DNA from: JASMHC01 sp964453855
Lineage (GTDB): Bacteria > Pseudomonadota > Alphaproteobacteria > Rhodobacterales > Rhodobacteraceae
Direction: 5' to 3'
DNA: 64,000 nucleotides
Assembly: GCA_964453855.1 (NCBI GenBank)
Contig: CAYVRN010000007.1
Coordinates: 4,263 to 68,262, forward strand
Positions 8,332 through 16,948 of the stretch are shown piece after piece (position 1 is the stretch's first letter; every line of letters begins with the position of its first letter). Below the pieces are notes generated by a model. The model was not told where the DNA came from. It was given only the letters and a program-made list of their open reading frames with translations, and searched no databases. The position numbers and the translations under genes were made by a program.

Positions 8332-10659
8332 ATGCGCAATGATGCTGCATCGCGGACTATTGTCCGCGCTGAATTTCGTGACCGTTCCGAATATCGGATG
8401 TGGTTGATTTCATTTATCTTTCTGACTTTGACTGTGCTGCTTGCCAGTCCCGTCCATGCGCAATCTTTCAGATTTTCCAGCATCTCAGTCGACGGAAACG
8501 TTCGCGTTGAATACGGTACGATTCTCGCTCGGGCAGGATTGAAGCAAAATGCCACTTATTCGGCTGCCGAGATTAATGATGCTTACCAAAATCTATCTGA
8601 CACGGGTTTGTTCGAAAGCATCGAGTTTTCTCCCAACGGTAATACGCTAAACATAAGTGTGGTTGAGCGCCCAACGATCAACAGGATTGCTTTCGAGGGA
8701 AACAGCCGCATTAACAATTCCGAAATAGCATCTTTGGTGCAATCTGAGCAGGGACGAGTCTTTAATCCACTGCAAGTCGAAAAAGATGTAGCGGCCATTG
8801 CTAATGCATATCGAACAAAGGGGCGTGTCTCTGCTTCTGTTACGCCGAAGATCATTCGAAAAAGCGATAATCGCGTTGACTTGGTTTTTGAAATTTCAGA
8901 GGGCGGCGTTGTAGAAATCGAACGCCTTGGATTCGTCGGGAATACGCAGTTTTCGGATCAGCGCTTACGCCGGGTTTTAGCGACCAAACAGGCCGGTCTG
9001 TTCCGCTTCCTAGTGCAACGAGATACCTATGTGGCAGATCGTATCGCATTTGACCGCCAGGTTTTGACCGACTTCTACCGGTCACGCGGCTACGTAGACT
9101 TTCGGGTGTTGGACGTAGAAGCGGAACTGACACGTAACAGAGACGCATACTTTTTGACGTTCACAGTTGAAGAAGGACAGTCATATAATTTTGGGGAAAT
9201 TACTGTCCGAAGCGAATATCCAAACGTTGATGCGTCAGAATATGCAAAGCTTCTGCGTTTAAAAAGCGGTGACGTTTATTCCCCTACTTCAATTGACAAC
9301 GAAATTGCGCGCCTTGAGATTAAAGCGACAGACGACGAGCGCGATTTTCTACGTGTCGAACCGGTGATCAATCGGAACCCGGAAACCCAAAAGTTGGACG
9401 TGGCATTCGTTTTAAAACGTGGTAAGCGTCTCTTTATAGAACGCATCGATATTGAAGGGAACACAGCAACGCTTGATCGCGTGGTTCGTCGCCAATTTGA
9501 CGCTGTTGAGGGTGACCCTTTCAATGCGCGCGAAATTCGTGAAGCGGCAGCTCGGATCAGAGCTTTGGGCTTTTTCACAAAGTCTGACGTTTCGGCACGC
9601 GCGGGAAGTTCTGCTGATAAAATGATCATCGATGTCGATGTTGCTGAACGCGCAACGGGCTCGGTGACGTTTGGCGGAAACTACAATACGGCAACCGGCA
9701 TCAGTGCCGTTGCTTCTTACAGCGAAACAAACTTTCTTGGGCGCGGTCAGGCGCTTGATTTCTCTTACTCTCGTGGTGAAAGCAACAACCGCTTGACCTT
9801 CGATTTTGCAGAACCAGCTTTCCAAGGACGAAACGTTCGGTTTGGCTTGTCCGCAGGGTATTCGGATACAAATAACGAAAACGCTTTGTACGATACGTCT
9901 ACAGTAAGCTTCTCTCCGTCGCTTGGGTTTTCAATTGGCGATGAAACACGTTTGAACTTACGCTATCGTCTTGCCGATGAAAATTTGACCGATGTTACTT
10001 CGTCCTCTGCCATCCTTCTTGCAGAAGAGGGTCGCAAGACAACGTCAGCGCTTGGTTATACTTTGACCTATGACAATCGCCGCTCTGGGCTTAATCCGGA
10101 TGCTGGAGTTGTTTTCAGGGTTTCTCAGGACTTTGCAGGTCTGGGCGGGGATAATAACTATCTCAAAACCTCGGCTTTGGCCTCAGCTCAAACGACCGTT
10201 GTCGATGACAATGTCATTCTTAAGGCGACACTTGAAGGTGGGCTTTTAAACTACTTCTCGGGAAATTCTCGCGTGACAGATAGGTATTTCCTTGGTTCCC
10301 AGTACATTCGGGGTTTTGCGCCGAATGGTATCGGTCCGAGGGATGGAAATGATGCCCTTGGTGGAAACAAATTCGCCGTTGCGCGCTTGGAGGCAGAGTT
10401 CCCCATTGGTCTTCCAGAAGAATACGGCATCACCGGTGGCGTATTCTATGACGCGGGCTCGCTTTGGGACGTAGGAGCACCAGATGCACTTATGGAAACT
10501 GTTGAATCAAATGATTTCCTAGTACGTCAAGTATTGGGAGCGTCGATATTCTGGGACACTCCAATTGGTCCTTTGCGGTTTAACTGGTCAGAAATCATCG
10601 CGAAAGAAGATCAGGACAGCGAACAGTCGTTTGAATTGACGATTTCAACCGAATTCTGA
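8332..10659 (+). CDS. bamA: Outer membrane protein assembly factor BamA
   Basis: Core of the BAM machine that folds beta-barrel proteins into the outer membrane. The 775-residue chain has a signal peptide ending at HAQS (about residue 44 from the first ATG), tandem POTRA domains (repeated NRIAFEGN / VEIERLGFVGNTQF / LFIERIDIEGN units), and a C-terminal 16-strand barrel ending in phenylalanine. The RGF motif of the barrel is seen as YIRGFAPNGIGPRD. The signal peptide fits better with the inner ATG at 8398 (MWLISFIFL), so the true start may be there. It overlaps ompH by one base. Confidence 0.95.
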   Translation: MRNDAASRTIVRAEFRDRSEYRMWLISFIFLTLTVLLASPVHAQSFRFSSISVDGNVRVEYGTILARAGLKQNATYSAAEINDAYQNLSDTGLFESIEFSPNGNTLNISVVERPTINRIAFEGNSRINNSEIASLVQSEQGRVFNPLQVEKDVAAIANAYRTKGRVSASVTPKIIRKSDNRVDLVFEISEGGVVEIERLGFVGNTQFSDQRLRRVLATKQAGLFRFLVQRDTYVADRIAFDRQVLTDFYRSRGYVDFRVLDVEAELTRNRDAYFLTFTVEEGQSYNFGEITVRSEYPNVDASEYAKLLRLKSGDVYSPTSIDNEIARLEIKATDDERDFLRVEPVINRNPETQKLDVAFVLKRGKRLFIERIDIEGNTATLDRVVRRQFDAVEGDPFNAREIREAAARIRALGFFTKSDVSARAGSSADKMIIDVDVAERATGSVTFGGNYNTATGISAVASYSETNFLGRGQALDFSYSRGESNNRLTFDFAEPAFQGRNVRFGLSAGYSDTNNENALYDTSTVSFSPSLGFSIGDETRLNLRYRLADENLTDVTSSSAILLAEEGRKTTSALGYTLTYDNRRSGLNPDAGVVFRVSQDFAGLGGDNNYLKTSALASAQTTVVDDNVILKATLEGGLLNYFSGNSRVTDRYFLGSQYIRGFAPNGIGPRDGNDALGGNKFAVARLEAEFPIGLPEEYGITGGVFYDAGSLWDVGAPDALMETVESNDFLVRQVLGASIFWDTPIGPLRFNWSEIIAKEDQDSEQSFELTISTEF

Positions 10660-11240
10660 TGAAAAACACGTCTTTTTATCTGGGTCTGAGCTTCTGCATC
10701 CTTGCGAGTTTCTTTGCGAGTGCAGGGCAGGCTCAGACTGAAAGTACACCAGAATCGCAAGAGCCGCAGACAGTTGTGGTTCTTCAAAGTGCAATTCTGA
10801 CCATTGATCCAGACCGTTTGTTCGCAGCTTCCTTATACGGGCAAAAGGCGTTGGCTGACATTCGCGCAGATAGTATCCTGCTGGCGGCCGAAAATCGCGA
10901 GATTGAAGCTGCACTTTCAGATGAAGAGCTTGAGCTAACGCAAATGCGGACAACTCTTAGCCCAGAAGAGTTTCGCCCCTTGGCCGACGCATTCGACGAA
11001 AAAGCTCAGCGTATCCGCGTCGAGCAAACGTCGAAAGCAAATGAAATCCGTTCGCGGCCAGAAATCGCGCGGCAACAGTTCATGAGAATTGCACAAGACA
11101 TATTGGTTGAAATCATGAAAGAACGGCGGGCTTTGGCTATTTTCTCGAATGACGCGGTTTTTTTGGTCGCGGATACCATCGATGTTACCGATATTGCTGT
11201 CGAGAGAATTAACGCGCTTATCGGTGACGGCATCAACTAG
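10659..11240 (+). CDS. OmpH/Skp-family periplasmic chaperone
   Basis: Skp-type proteins hold unfolded outer-membrane proteins in the periplasm and deliver them to BAM. The 193-residue product has an N-terminal signal peptide (hydrophobic core, cleavage near SAGQAQ), a short head with VVLQSAILTIDPDRLFA, then a charged helical coiled-coil region of about 100 residues, which is the family layout. The start ATG overlaps the bamA stop, supporting joint translation. Family membership rests on layout and position rather than strong motifs. Confidence 0.88.
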   Translation: MKNTSFYLGLSFCILASFFASAGQAQTESTPESQEPQTVVVLQSAILTIDPDRLFAASLYGQKALADIRADSILLAAENREIEAALSDEELELTQMRTTLSPEEFRPLADAFDEKAQRIRVEQTSKANEIRSRPEIARQQFMRIAQDILVEIMKERRALAIFSNDAVFLVADTIDVTDIAVERINALIGDGIN

Positions 11241-11312
11241 TACCATCCTATGCTTGCTGTATCGTCGTGCGCTTGCTACTCACAACAAGAACACTAATGA
11301 AGGGCTCAAGGC

Positions 11313-11780
11313 ATGTCTGACCTGAAAACCGCTGATATCCAGTTGATCCAGCGTATTTTACCGCACCGTTATCCGTTTTTGTTGGTCGACAAGGTTGTTG
11401 ACATTGACGGGTATCAGTCGGCGACGGGTATAAAGAACGTGACCATGAACGAGCCGCATTTTCAGGGGCACTTCCCGGGTACGCCGATTATGCCAGGTAT
11501 TACTATTGTCGAGGCAATGGCGCAGACGACCGGTGTGATGGTTGGCGTTGCGCTGGACTTAGCGGACAAAGATTTGTTGATCTATTTCATGGCGATCGAC
11601 AAATGCAAATTCCGCCGCAAAGTTGTTCCCGGAGACGTTCTTGAAATGAAAGTGGAAACGACCCGGGGCAAGCCCGGTGGAAAAGTCTGGAAGTTCAAAG
11701 GGGTGGCCACTGTGGATGGTGAAATGGCCGCTGAAGCCGAGTTTATAGCAATGATGGATCTGCCAGCGGATGCGGGCTGA
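11313..11780 (+). CDS. fabZ: 3-hydroxyacyl-[acyl-carrier-protein] dehydratase
   Basis: Dehydrates 3-hydroxyacyl-ACP in fatty acid elongation. The 155-residue hotdog-fold protein carries the catalytic histidine in HFQGHFPGTPIMPG and the glutamate in VEAMAQT a few residues later. The substrate hairpin LPHRYPFLLVDKV lies near the N-terminus. It stands ahead of lpxA, the usual order that couples fatty acid and lipid A supply. Confidence 0.97.
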   Translation: MSDLKTADIQLIQRILPHRYPFLLVDKVVDIDGYQSATGIKNVTMNEPHFQGHFPGTPIMPGITIVEAMAQTTGVMVGVALDLADKDLLIYFMAIDKCKFRRKVVPGDVLEMKVETTRGKPGGKVWKFKGVATVDGEMAAEAEFIAMMDLPADAG

Positions 11781-11781
11781 A

Positions 11782-12579
11782 ATGGGTATTTCTACCTCTG
11801 CTCAAATCCACCCGAGCGCCATCGTTGAAGAGGGCGCAATCGTGGGGGAAGGATGCGTAGTTGGGCCGTTCTGCCATGTCGGATCCAATGTTCGCTTATC
11901 CGAGAGTGTGACTTTAAAATCTCATGTTGTGGTTCAGGGACATACAACAATCGGAGACGAAACGGTCATCTATCCGTTCGCGTGTATTGGGGAAATACCT
12001 CAGGATCTGAAATTCAAGGGCGAAGAAACCCGTCTGGAAATCGGACGCCGTAATCGCATTCGTGAACACGTCACAATGAATACTGGTACCGAGGGCGGAG
12101 GCGGCCTAACCAAAATTGGTGACGATGGCCTGTTCATGGCGGGGTGTCACATCGCGCACGACTGCATTATTGGCAACAACGTCATTGTTGTAAACTCAGC
12201 TGCCATCGCTGGTCACTGTGTTCTTGATGACGACGTCATCGTCGGGGGACTCAGCGGGGTGCACCAATTCGTTCGAATAGGAAAAGGGGCGATTATTGGT
12301 GCTGTCACGATGGTGACCAACGACGTCATTCCCTATGGCCTTGTGCAAGCGCCGCGAGGCGAGCTGGACGGTTTGAATTTGGTTGGGCTAAAGAGACGTG
12401 GCGTTTCCAGAGCAGACATTACTGCACTTCGGGCCGCATTCCAAATGCTAGCTCAGGGCGAAGGTGCATTTCAGGATCGCGCCAAACGTTTGGGCGACGA
12501 AACCGATAGCGGGTACGTCCATGAAATCGTTGATTTTATTATGGGATCGAGTGATCGCTCGTTCCTTACGCCGGGCTAA
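11782..12579 (+). CDS. lpxA: Acyl-ACP--UDP-N-acetylglucosamine O-acyltransferase
   Basis: First enzyme of lipid A synthesis, adding a 3-hydroxyacyl chain to UDP-GlcNAc. The protein is built of left-handed beta-helix hexapeptide repeats (IHPSAIVEEGAIVGEGCVVG...), with the catalytic histidine segment in GCHIAHDCIIG and the C-terminal helical domain. I prefer the ATG at 11782 (MGISTSAQIHPSA, 265 residues); the frame also allows ATG 11770, which overlaps fabZ. It runs on into lpxI with a three-base gap. Confidence 0.95.
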   Translation: MGISTSAQIHPSAIVEEGAIVGEGCVVGPFCHVGSNVRLSESVTLKSHVVVQGHTTIGDETVIYPFACIGEIPQDLKFKGEETRLEIGRRNRIREHVTMNTGTEGGGGLTKIGDDGLFMAGCHIAHDCIIGNNVIVVNSAAIAGHCVLDDDVIVGGLSGVHQFVRIGKGAIIGAVTMVTNDVIPYGLVQAPRGELDGLNLVGLKRRGVSRADITALRAAFQMLAQGEGAFQDRAKRLGDETDSGYVHEIVDFIMGSSDRSFLTPG

Positions 12580-12582
12580 GTC

Positions 12583-13383
12583 ATGGGACGTATCGGGATA
12601 CTTGCCGGAGCTGGTCAATTGCCAGTTTTGCTACAGAACAACTATCCTGATGCCTTGGTCATTACCTTTGAAGGAATGGCAAGTGACGTTCAAAATGCGC
12701 AAGTCTTTCGTTTTGAACATTTAGGCGGATTATTTGAACTACTGACCAATCAAAACATCACACGTGTGTGCATGGTCGGTGGTTTAAGCAGACCAAAACT
12801 AGATCCTGCACTTTTCGACGATGGAATGAAGGCGATTGCACCAAGACTTGCAAGTGCAATGGCAAGTGGTGATGACGGGCTGTTAAAAACGATCATCTCA
12901 ATCTTTGCAGAAAGAGGATTAAAAACCGTTGGCGTTCACGAACTTTTACCAGAACTCACCGCGCCTGACGGCGTTTTGACGAAAGTAAAGCCAACCGATC
13001 AACACATCAACGACATAAAGCGGGCCGACGCGATACTGTCAGCTCTTTCTCCTGTGGACGTTGGCCAAGCGGTCGTGGTCGAGCATGGGATTTGCCTGGG
13101 CATCGAGACAATTCAAGGAACAGATTATCTGCTTGATCAGGTGTATTCTACCCGCTATCAACTTAGACGGGGGAAAGGTGTTTTAGTAAAACGCCCGAAG
13201 CTTGGTCAGGACCTACGTGTGGATATGCCAACGATCGGTCCTGCAACTGTGCAAAATGCAGCGCGCGCTGGACTTGCAGGTATTGCGATTTCATCTGGTT
13301 GTGTCCTTCTGGCAGATCGTACCAAACTGCTGGAAGACGCAGATGCGCTTGGTCTTTTCGTCGTCGCAGGAGCCATGGAATGA
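12583..13383 (+). CDS. lpxI: UDP-2,3-diacylglucosamine pyrophosphatase LpxI
   Basis: LpxI hydrolyses UDP-2,3-diacylglucosamine to lipid X in bacteria lacking LpxH, as in most alphaproteobacteria. The 266-residue protein shows the DUF1009/LpxI pattern: GILAGAGQLP at the N-terminus, VCMVGGLSRPKL near residue 65, and a C-terminal VDMPTIGPATVQNAARAGLAGIAI segment. It lies between lpxA and lpxB as expected, and its stop overlaps the lpxB start (ATGGAATGA). Confidence 0.94.
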   Translation: MGRIGILAGAGQLPVLLQNNYPDALVITFEGMASDVQNAQVFRFEHLGGLFELLTNQNITRVCMVGGLSRPKLDPALFDDGMKAIAPRLASAMASGDDGLLKTIISIFAERGLKTVGVHELLPELTAPDGVLTKVKPTDQHINDIKRADAILSALSPVDVGQAVVVEHGICLGIETIQGTDYLLDQVYSTRYQLRRGKGVLVKRPKLGQDLRVDMPTIGPATVQNAARAGLAGIAISSGCVLLADRTKLLEDADALGLFVVAGAME

Positions 13384-14543
13384 AAGTGTTTCTTGTTGCA
13401 GGCGAAGTTTCCGGCGACAAGCTTGGCGCGACCTTTATGGCGAGTTTGCGCCAGCTTAAGCCAAACGCAACTTTCGAAGGTGTCGGCGGCGAGCTTATGG
13501 AAGCTCAGGGTTTACAGTCGCTTTTTCCGATGGACGAACTTTCTGTTATGGGTCTTGTGGAAATATTGCCAAAATATTTTCATTTCAAAAGACGCATCAA
13601 GCAGACTGCAAAAGCGGTGATAAATGCTCGACCGGATGTGTTAGTTACCATCGACAGTCCAGAGTTTTCTATGCGCGTGGCGAAGTTGGTAAAAAAATGG
13701 TCGAGTATTCGAACCGTCCACTACGTTGCGCCTTCGGTGTGGGCTTGGCGCCCTAAACGGGCTGAAAAAATGGCCCACCATATTGATCACGTCTTGGCAC
13801 TTCTGCCGTTTGAACCGCCATACATGGAAGCCGCGGGCATGTCGTGCGACTTCGTTGGTCATCCTGTTGTTTCCGAGCCGCAGGCGAGCGAGTCAGACGC
13901 TGCCGCTTTTCGATTGAAATTCGGCATCGGAGATTCCCCGCTTTTAATGGTTTTGCCAGGTTCGCGAAAAAGCGAGGTCACGCGCCTTTCTCCGATTTTC
14001 GCTAGTGTACTTCAGGAAGCCTGTTTTCAATTTGAGGATTTAAAAATTGTTCTACCAGCGGCGCGTCCTGTAGCTGGGTTGGTGGAAACGCTCGTGAAAT
14101 CTTGGCACCTATCAGCAGAAGTTCTAGTTCTGGACCCAAGGGACTATTCACAAGAGGACGGGCTAAGTTTGAAACGGGCCGCTTTCAAAGCTGCAGACTT
14201 GGCACTTGCTGCTTCGGGGACAGTATCTCTTGAATTGGCAGCAGCAGGCACACCGATGGTGATCGCCTACGATATGAACCCATTATCCCGTTTTCTGATT
14301 AGCCGCATGTTGCGCGTTGACACGGCAAACTTGGTCAGTTTGGTTTCAGAAACACGTGTTATCCCCGAATTTCTAGGAAAGGACTGTCAGTCCGAATTTA
14401 TCGCACCCGCTGTGATTGAAACGCTCAATAACCCATCCCCACAAATTTCGGCAATGCGCATTACGATGGAGCGTCTGGGATCTGGCGGAGAAGATCCCGG
14501 AATGCGGGCAGCCAAAGCCGTACTTAATAACCTGAACGTCTAG
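13380..14543 (+). CDS. lpxB: Lipid-A-disaccharide synthase
   Basis: Condenses lipid X and UDP-diacylglucosamine to the lipid A disaccharide. From ATG 13380 the product is 387 residues, starting MKVFLVAGEVSGDKLGA, the family's N-terminus; the frame extends upstream to 13299 but only as an overlap with lpxI. The GT19 signature segments APSVWAWRPKRA and LPGSRKSEV are visible, as is ASGTVSLELAAAGTPMVIAY near residue 280. It converges with mnmA, overlapping its stop by four bases. Confidence 0.95.
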   Translation: MKVFLVAGEVSGDKLGATFMASLRQLKPNATFEGVGGELMEAQGLQSLFPMDELSVMGLVEILPKYFHFKRRIKQTAKAVINARPDVLVTIDSPEFSMRVAKLVKKWSSIRTVHYVAPSVWAWRPKRAEKMAHHIDHVLALLPFEPPYMEAAGMSCDFVGHPVVSEPQASESDAAAFRLKFGIGDSPLLMVLPGSRKSEVTRLSPIFASVLQEACFQFEDLKIVLPAARPVAGLVETLVKSWHLSAEVLVLDPRDYSQEDGLSLKRAAFKAADLALAASGTVSLELAAAGTPMVIAYDMNPLSRFLISRMLRVDTANLVSLVSETRVIPEFLGKDCQSEFIAPAVIETLNNPSPQISAMRITMERLGSGGEDPGMRAAKAVLNNLNV

Positions 14544-15673
14544 CCCTTCCAAATCCATCCGCCACCGAATATTCGGCTACCGTTGGGGTCGTAGAATACG
14601 CAGGCTTGACCAGGAGAAACGCCTTCCTCTGGCGTCAATAATTCAACTTCGGCTGTGGTGTCAGATTGTGGCCGTATGATTGCTTCTCTGGGTGGCCGGG
14701 TAGAGCGCACTTTTACTGACAGGTGCCATTCGCTCCGAGACGTAAAAGGATCATCTCCCAGCCAATTGATTTCTCGCACAGGTACGATCCGAGTGGCTAA
14801 CAACTCTTTTGGACCAACGACCACATGCTTTGCGTCCACGTCCAATCTAACAACATACAACGGGTCACTTAGCCCACCGATGCCTAGCCCCCGACGCTGG
14901 CCAATCGTATAGTGAATAACGCCGTCATGTTTTCCAAGTACGCGCCCGTCAACATGAACGATGTCTCCGGGTTCCGCAGCACCTGGACGCAGCTTCTCAA
15001 TCACGGAAGCATAATTCCCATTTGGCACAAAACAAATATCTTGACTGTCCGGTTTATCTGCAACCGGCAACCCGTATTTGCTTGCCAATGCGCGCGTTGC
15101 CGCCTTCGAATGCAGGTGACCTATCGGGAATCTTAGAAAATCTAACTGTTCAGGAGTCGTTGAGAACAAGAAATAGCTTTGGTCGCGGTTCGCATCCTCT
15201 GCGCAGTGTAGCTCGGGCCCTTTGAGGCCTATTTTTCTCTGAATATAGTGGCCGGTCGCCATGCAGTCAGCATTCAGGTCTTTGGCCGTTTCTAAAAGAT
15301 CTTTGAACTTTACACGTTCATTACACCGGATACACGGCACTGGCGTTGCACCAGCAAGGTAACTATCCGCAAATTCATCGATGACTGCATCCTGAAAAAT
15401 ATTTTCATAATCCAGAACGTAGTGCGGAAAATTCATCTCATCGGCAACGCGTCTGGCATCGTGTATGTCAATGCCAGCACAGCACGCGCCTTTTTTGGCC
15501 AGTGCAGCCCCGTGATCATAAAGTTGAAGAGTAACCCCCACGACATCATAACCTTCGTCTGCCAACTGAGCAGCAACAACAGAGCTATCGACACCTCCTG
15601 ACATGGCAACGACAACACGCGTGTCGCTAGGTGATTTAGCGAATCCAAGAGAGTTTAGTTCGGGGGTGGTCAT
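14540..15673 (-). CDS. mnmA: tRNA-specific 2-thiouridylase MnmA
   Basis: Thiolates U34 of tRNA-Glu, -Gln and -Lys using sulfur relayed from cysteine desulfurase. The PP-loop SGGVDSS is at residues 25-31, the nucleophile cysteine is in CIRCNERVKF near residue 122, and the second catalytic cysteine is in DSQDICFVP. Length is 377 residues. In many bacteria the sulfur comes through TusA-type carriers; a TusA is encoded far away in this window (59.6 kb), but there it is grouped with sulfur-oxidation genes. Confidence 0.96.
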   Translation of the reverse strand: MTTPELNSLGFAKSPSDTRVVVAMSGGVDSSVVAAQLADEGYDVVGVTLQLYDHGAALAKKGACCAGIDIHDARRVADEMNFPHYVLDYENIFQDAVIDEFADSYLAGATPVPCIRCNERVKFKDLLETAKDLNADCMATGHYIQRKIGLKGPELHCAEDANRDQSYFLFSTTPEQLDFLRFPIGHLHSKAATRALASKYGLPVADKPDSQDICFVPNGNYASVIEKLRPGAAEPGDIVHVDGRVLGKHDGVIHYTIGQRRGLGIGGLSDPLYVVRLDVDAKHVVVGPKELLATRIVPVREINWLGDDPFTSRSEWHLSVKVRSTRPPREAIIRPQSDTTAEVELLTPEEGVSPGQACVFYDPNGSRIFGGGWIWKG

Positions 15674-15796
15674 AGAAGACTCCTAGGTCAATCCGACTAA
15701 AATATATGAAAATCGTAAACACTCTCAACCCCTGCTTTCACCTTCAATTAATCCTCAGGGTATTTCTTTTGAATATTGGGAAAAAAGGGGATGAAT

Positions 15797-16075
15797 ATGT
15801 TCTTAAAAAAGGTTGAGGGCCCTAGGGCCGTTAAGCTGCCAAATGGAAATGTCATTTGCCTGGCTGATCTTCCAGACAATGAAACTAGCCGCTGGGTCGC
15901 ATCAAGAAAGGCTGTTGTTGTTCAGGCTGTGAAATATGGCTTAGTGGACAAATCGTACGCTCTGAAAAATTATAACCTATCAGACGAAGAATTTGCGGCA
16001 TGGTGTCTGGGATTTGAAAAGTTTGGCTACAAAGGACTGAAAACAACGAAATTGCGGGAAAGATATACAATCTAA
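15797..16075 (+). CDS. sciP: SciP-like (DUF1153) CtrA inhibitory protein
   Basis: SciP is a small helix-turn-helix protein that, in Caulobacter, binds CtrA and restrains transcription from CtrA promoters. The 92-residue product contains the family core: PNGNVICLADLP, TSRWVASRKAVVVQAV and LSDEEFAAWCLGFEKFGYKGLKTT. I place the start at ATG 15797 (MFLKKVEGP), seven bases after an AAAGGGG ribosome site; an ATG at 15791 is too close to that site. It lies immediately ahead of ctrA, so the regulator and its probable inhibitor are neighbours. Confidence 0.85.
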   Translation: MFLKKVEGPRAVKLPNGNVICLADLPDNETSRWVASRKAVVVQAVKYGLVDKSYALKNYNLSDEEFAAWCLGFEKFGYKGLKTTKLRERYTI

Positions 16076-16099
16076 GGTAGATCGTACATTATGAAGTAG

Positions 16100-16115
16100 G
16101 TAACTAACCTTTAAC
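16100..16115 (+). promoter_or_regulatory. Candidate CtrA-binding site upstream of ctrA
   Basis: GTAA at 16100-16103, seven bases, then TTAAC at 16111-16115. The Caulobacter CtrA consensus is TTAA-N7-TTAA(C), so one base deviates. The site is about 50 bases before the ctrA start, where autoregulation would act. Confidence 0.4.
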
Positions 16116-16164
16116 CTATTTCGTTCAAATTACAGCGAAACCGTCAATAAGGAGTGCAGCTGTT

Positions 16165-16881
16165 ATGCGTATTTTGTTGGTTGAGGACGATCCGGCAACG
16201 TCGCGAAGCATTGAATTGATGCTGACGCACGCGAACCTAAACGTATACGCAACCGATTTGGGCGAGGAAGGATTAGATCTGGCGAAATTGTATGATTACG
16301 ATCTGATTTTGCTGGATCTCAATTTGCCTGATATACCGGGATACGAAGTCCTCAGGCAACTCAGGATTGCGCGGGTGGAAACCTCAATACTAATCCTGTC
16401 TGGTTCAGATGATACTGACAGCAAGCTAAAGGGTTTCGGATTCGGTGCTGATGATTATCTTACCAAACCTTTCCATCGTGAAGAACTGGTTGCACGCATC
16501 CATGCAATTATCCGACGCTCGAAAGGTCATTCGCAGTCCATCATCCACACCGGTATGATTGCCGTTAACTTGGATGCCAAAACTGTTGAGGCGAATGGAA
16601 ACACAGTCCATCTAACGGGCAAAGAATATCAAATGCTTGAGCTGTTAAGCCTGCGGAAAGGAACAACTCTTACGAAAGAGATGTTTTTGAACCATCTTTA
16701 CGGTGGAATGGACGAGCCCGAATTAAAAATCATCGACGTCTTCATCTGCAAACTTCGCAAAAAGCTTGATCAAGCAACTGGTGGATCGAATTACATCGAA
16801 ACGGTTTGGGGCAGAGGCTATGTATTAAGGGAACCCCAACCAGAACCTGAATGTGCACAGCGTATGGCGGTGAGCGCTTGA
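16165..16881 (+). CDS. ctrA: Cell-cycle response regulator CtrA
   Basis: OmpR-family response regulator that in Rhodobacterales controls motility, gene transfer agent and cell-cycle-linked genes. Residues 1-120 form the receiver domain with the acidic pair at DDP (8-9), the phosphoacceptor D51 and the lysine in DDYLTKPF. Residues 130-230 form the winged-helix DNA-binding domain, with TGKEYQMLELLSLRKGTTLTKE and the C-terminal VWGRGYVL. D51 and the DNA-binding sequence match Caulobacter CtrA closely. The ribosome site is AAGGAG. Length is 238 residues. Confidence 0.95.
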   Translation: MRILLVEDDPATSRSIELMLTHANLNVYATDLGEEGLDLAKLYDYDLILLDLNLPDIPGYEVLRQLRIARVETSILILSGSDDTDSKLKGFGFGADDYLTKPFHREELVARIHAIIRRSKGHSQSIIHTGMIAVNLDAKTVEANGNTVHLTGKEYQMLELLSLRKGTTLTKEMFLNHLYGGMDEPELKIIDVFICKLRKKLDQATGGSNYIETVWGRGYVLREPQPEPECAQRMAVSA

Positions 16882-16948
16882 CGGAATAATAAAGAGCTCG
16901 GCACTAGACCCCGCCTCAATCGGCCCGTATCAAGTTGTTAAAACGAAT

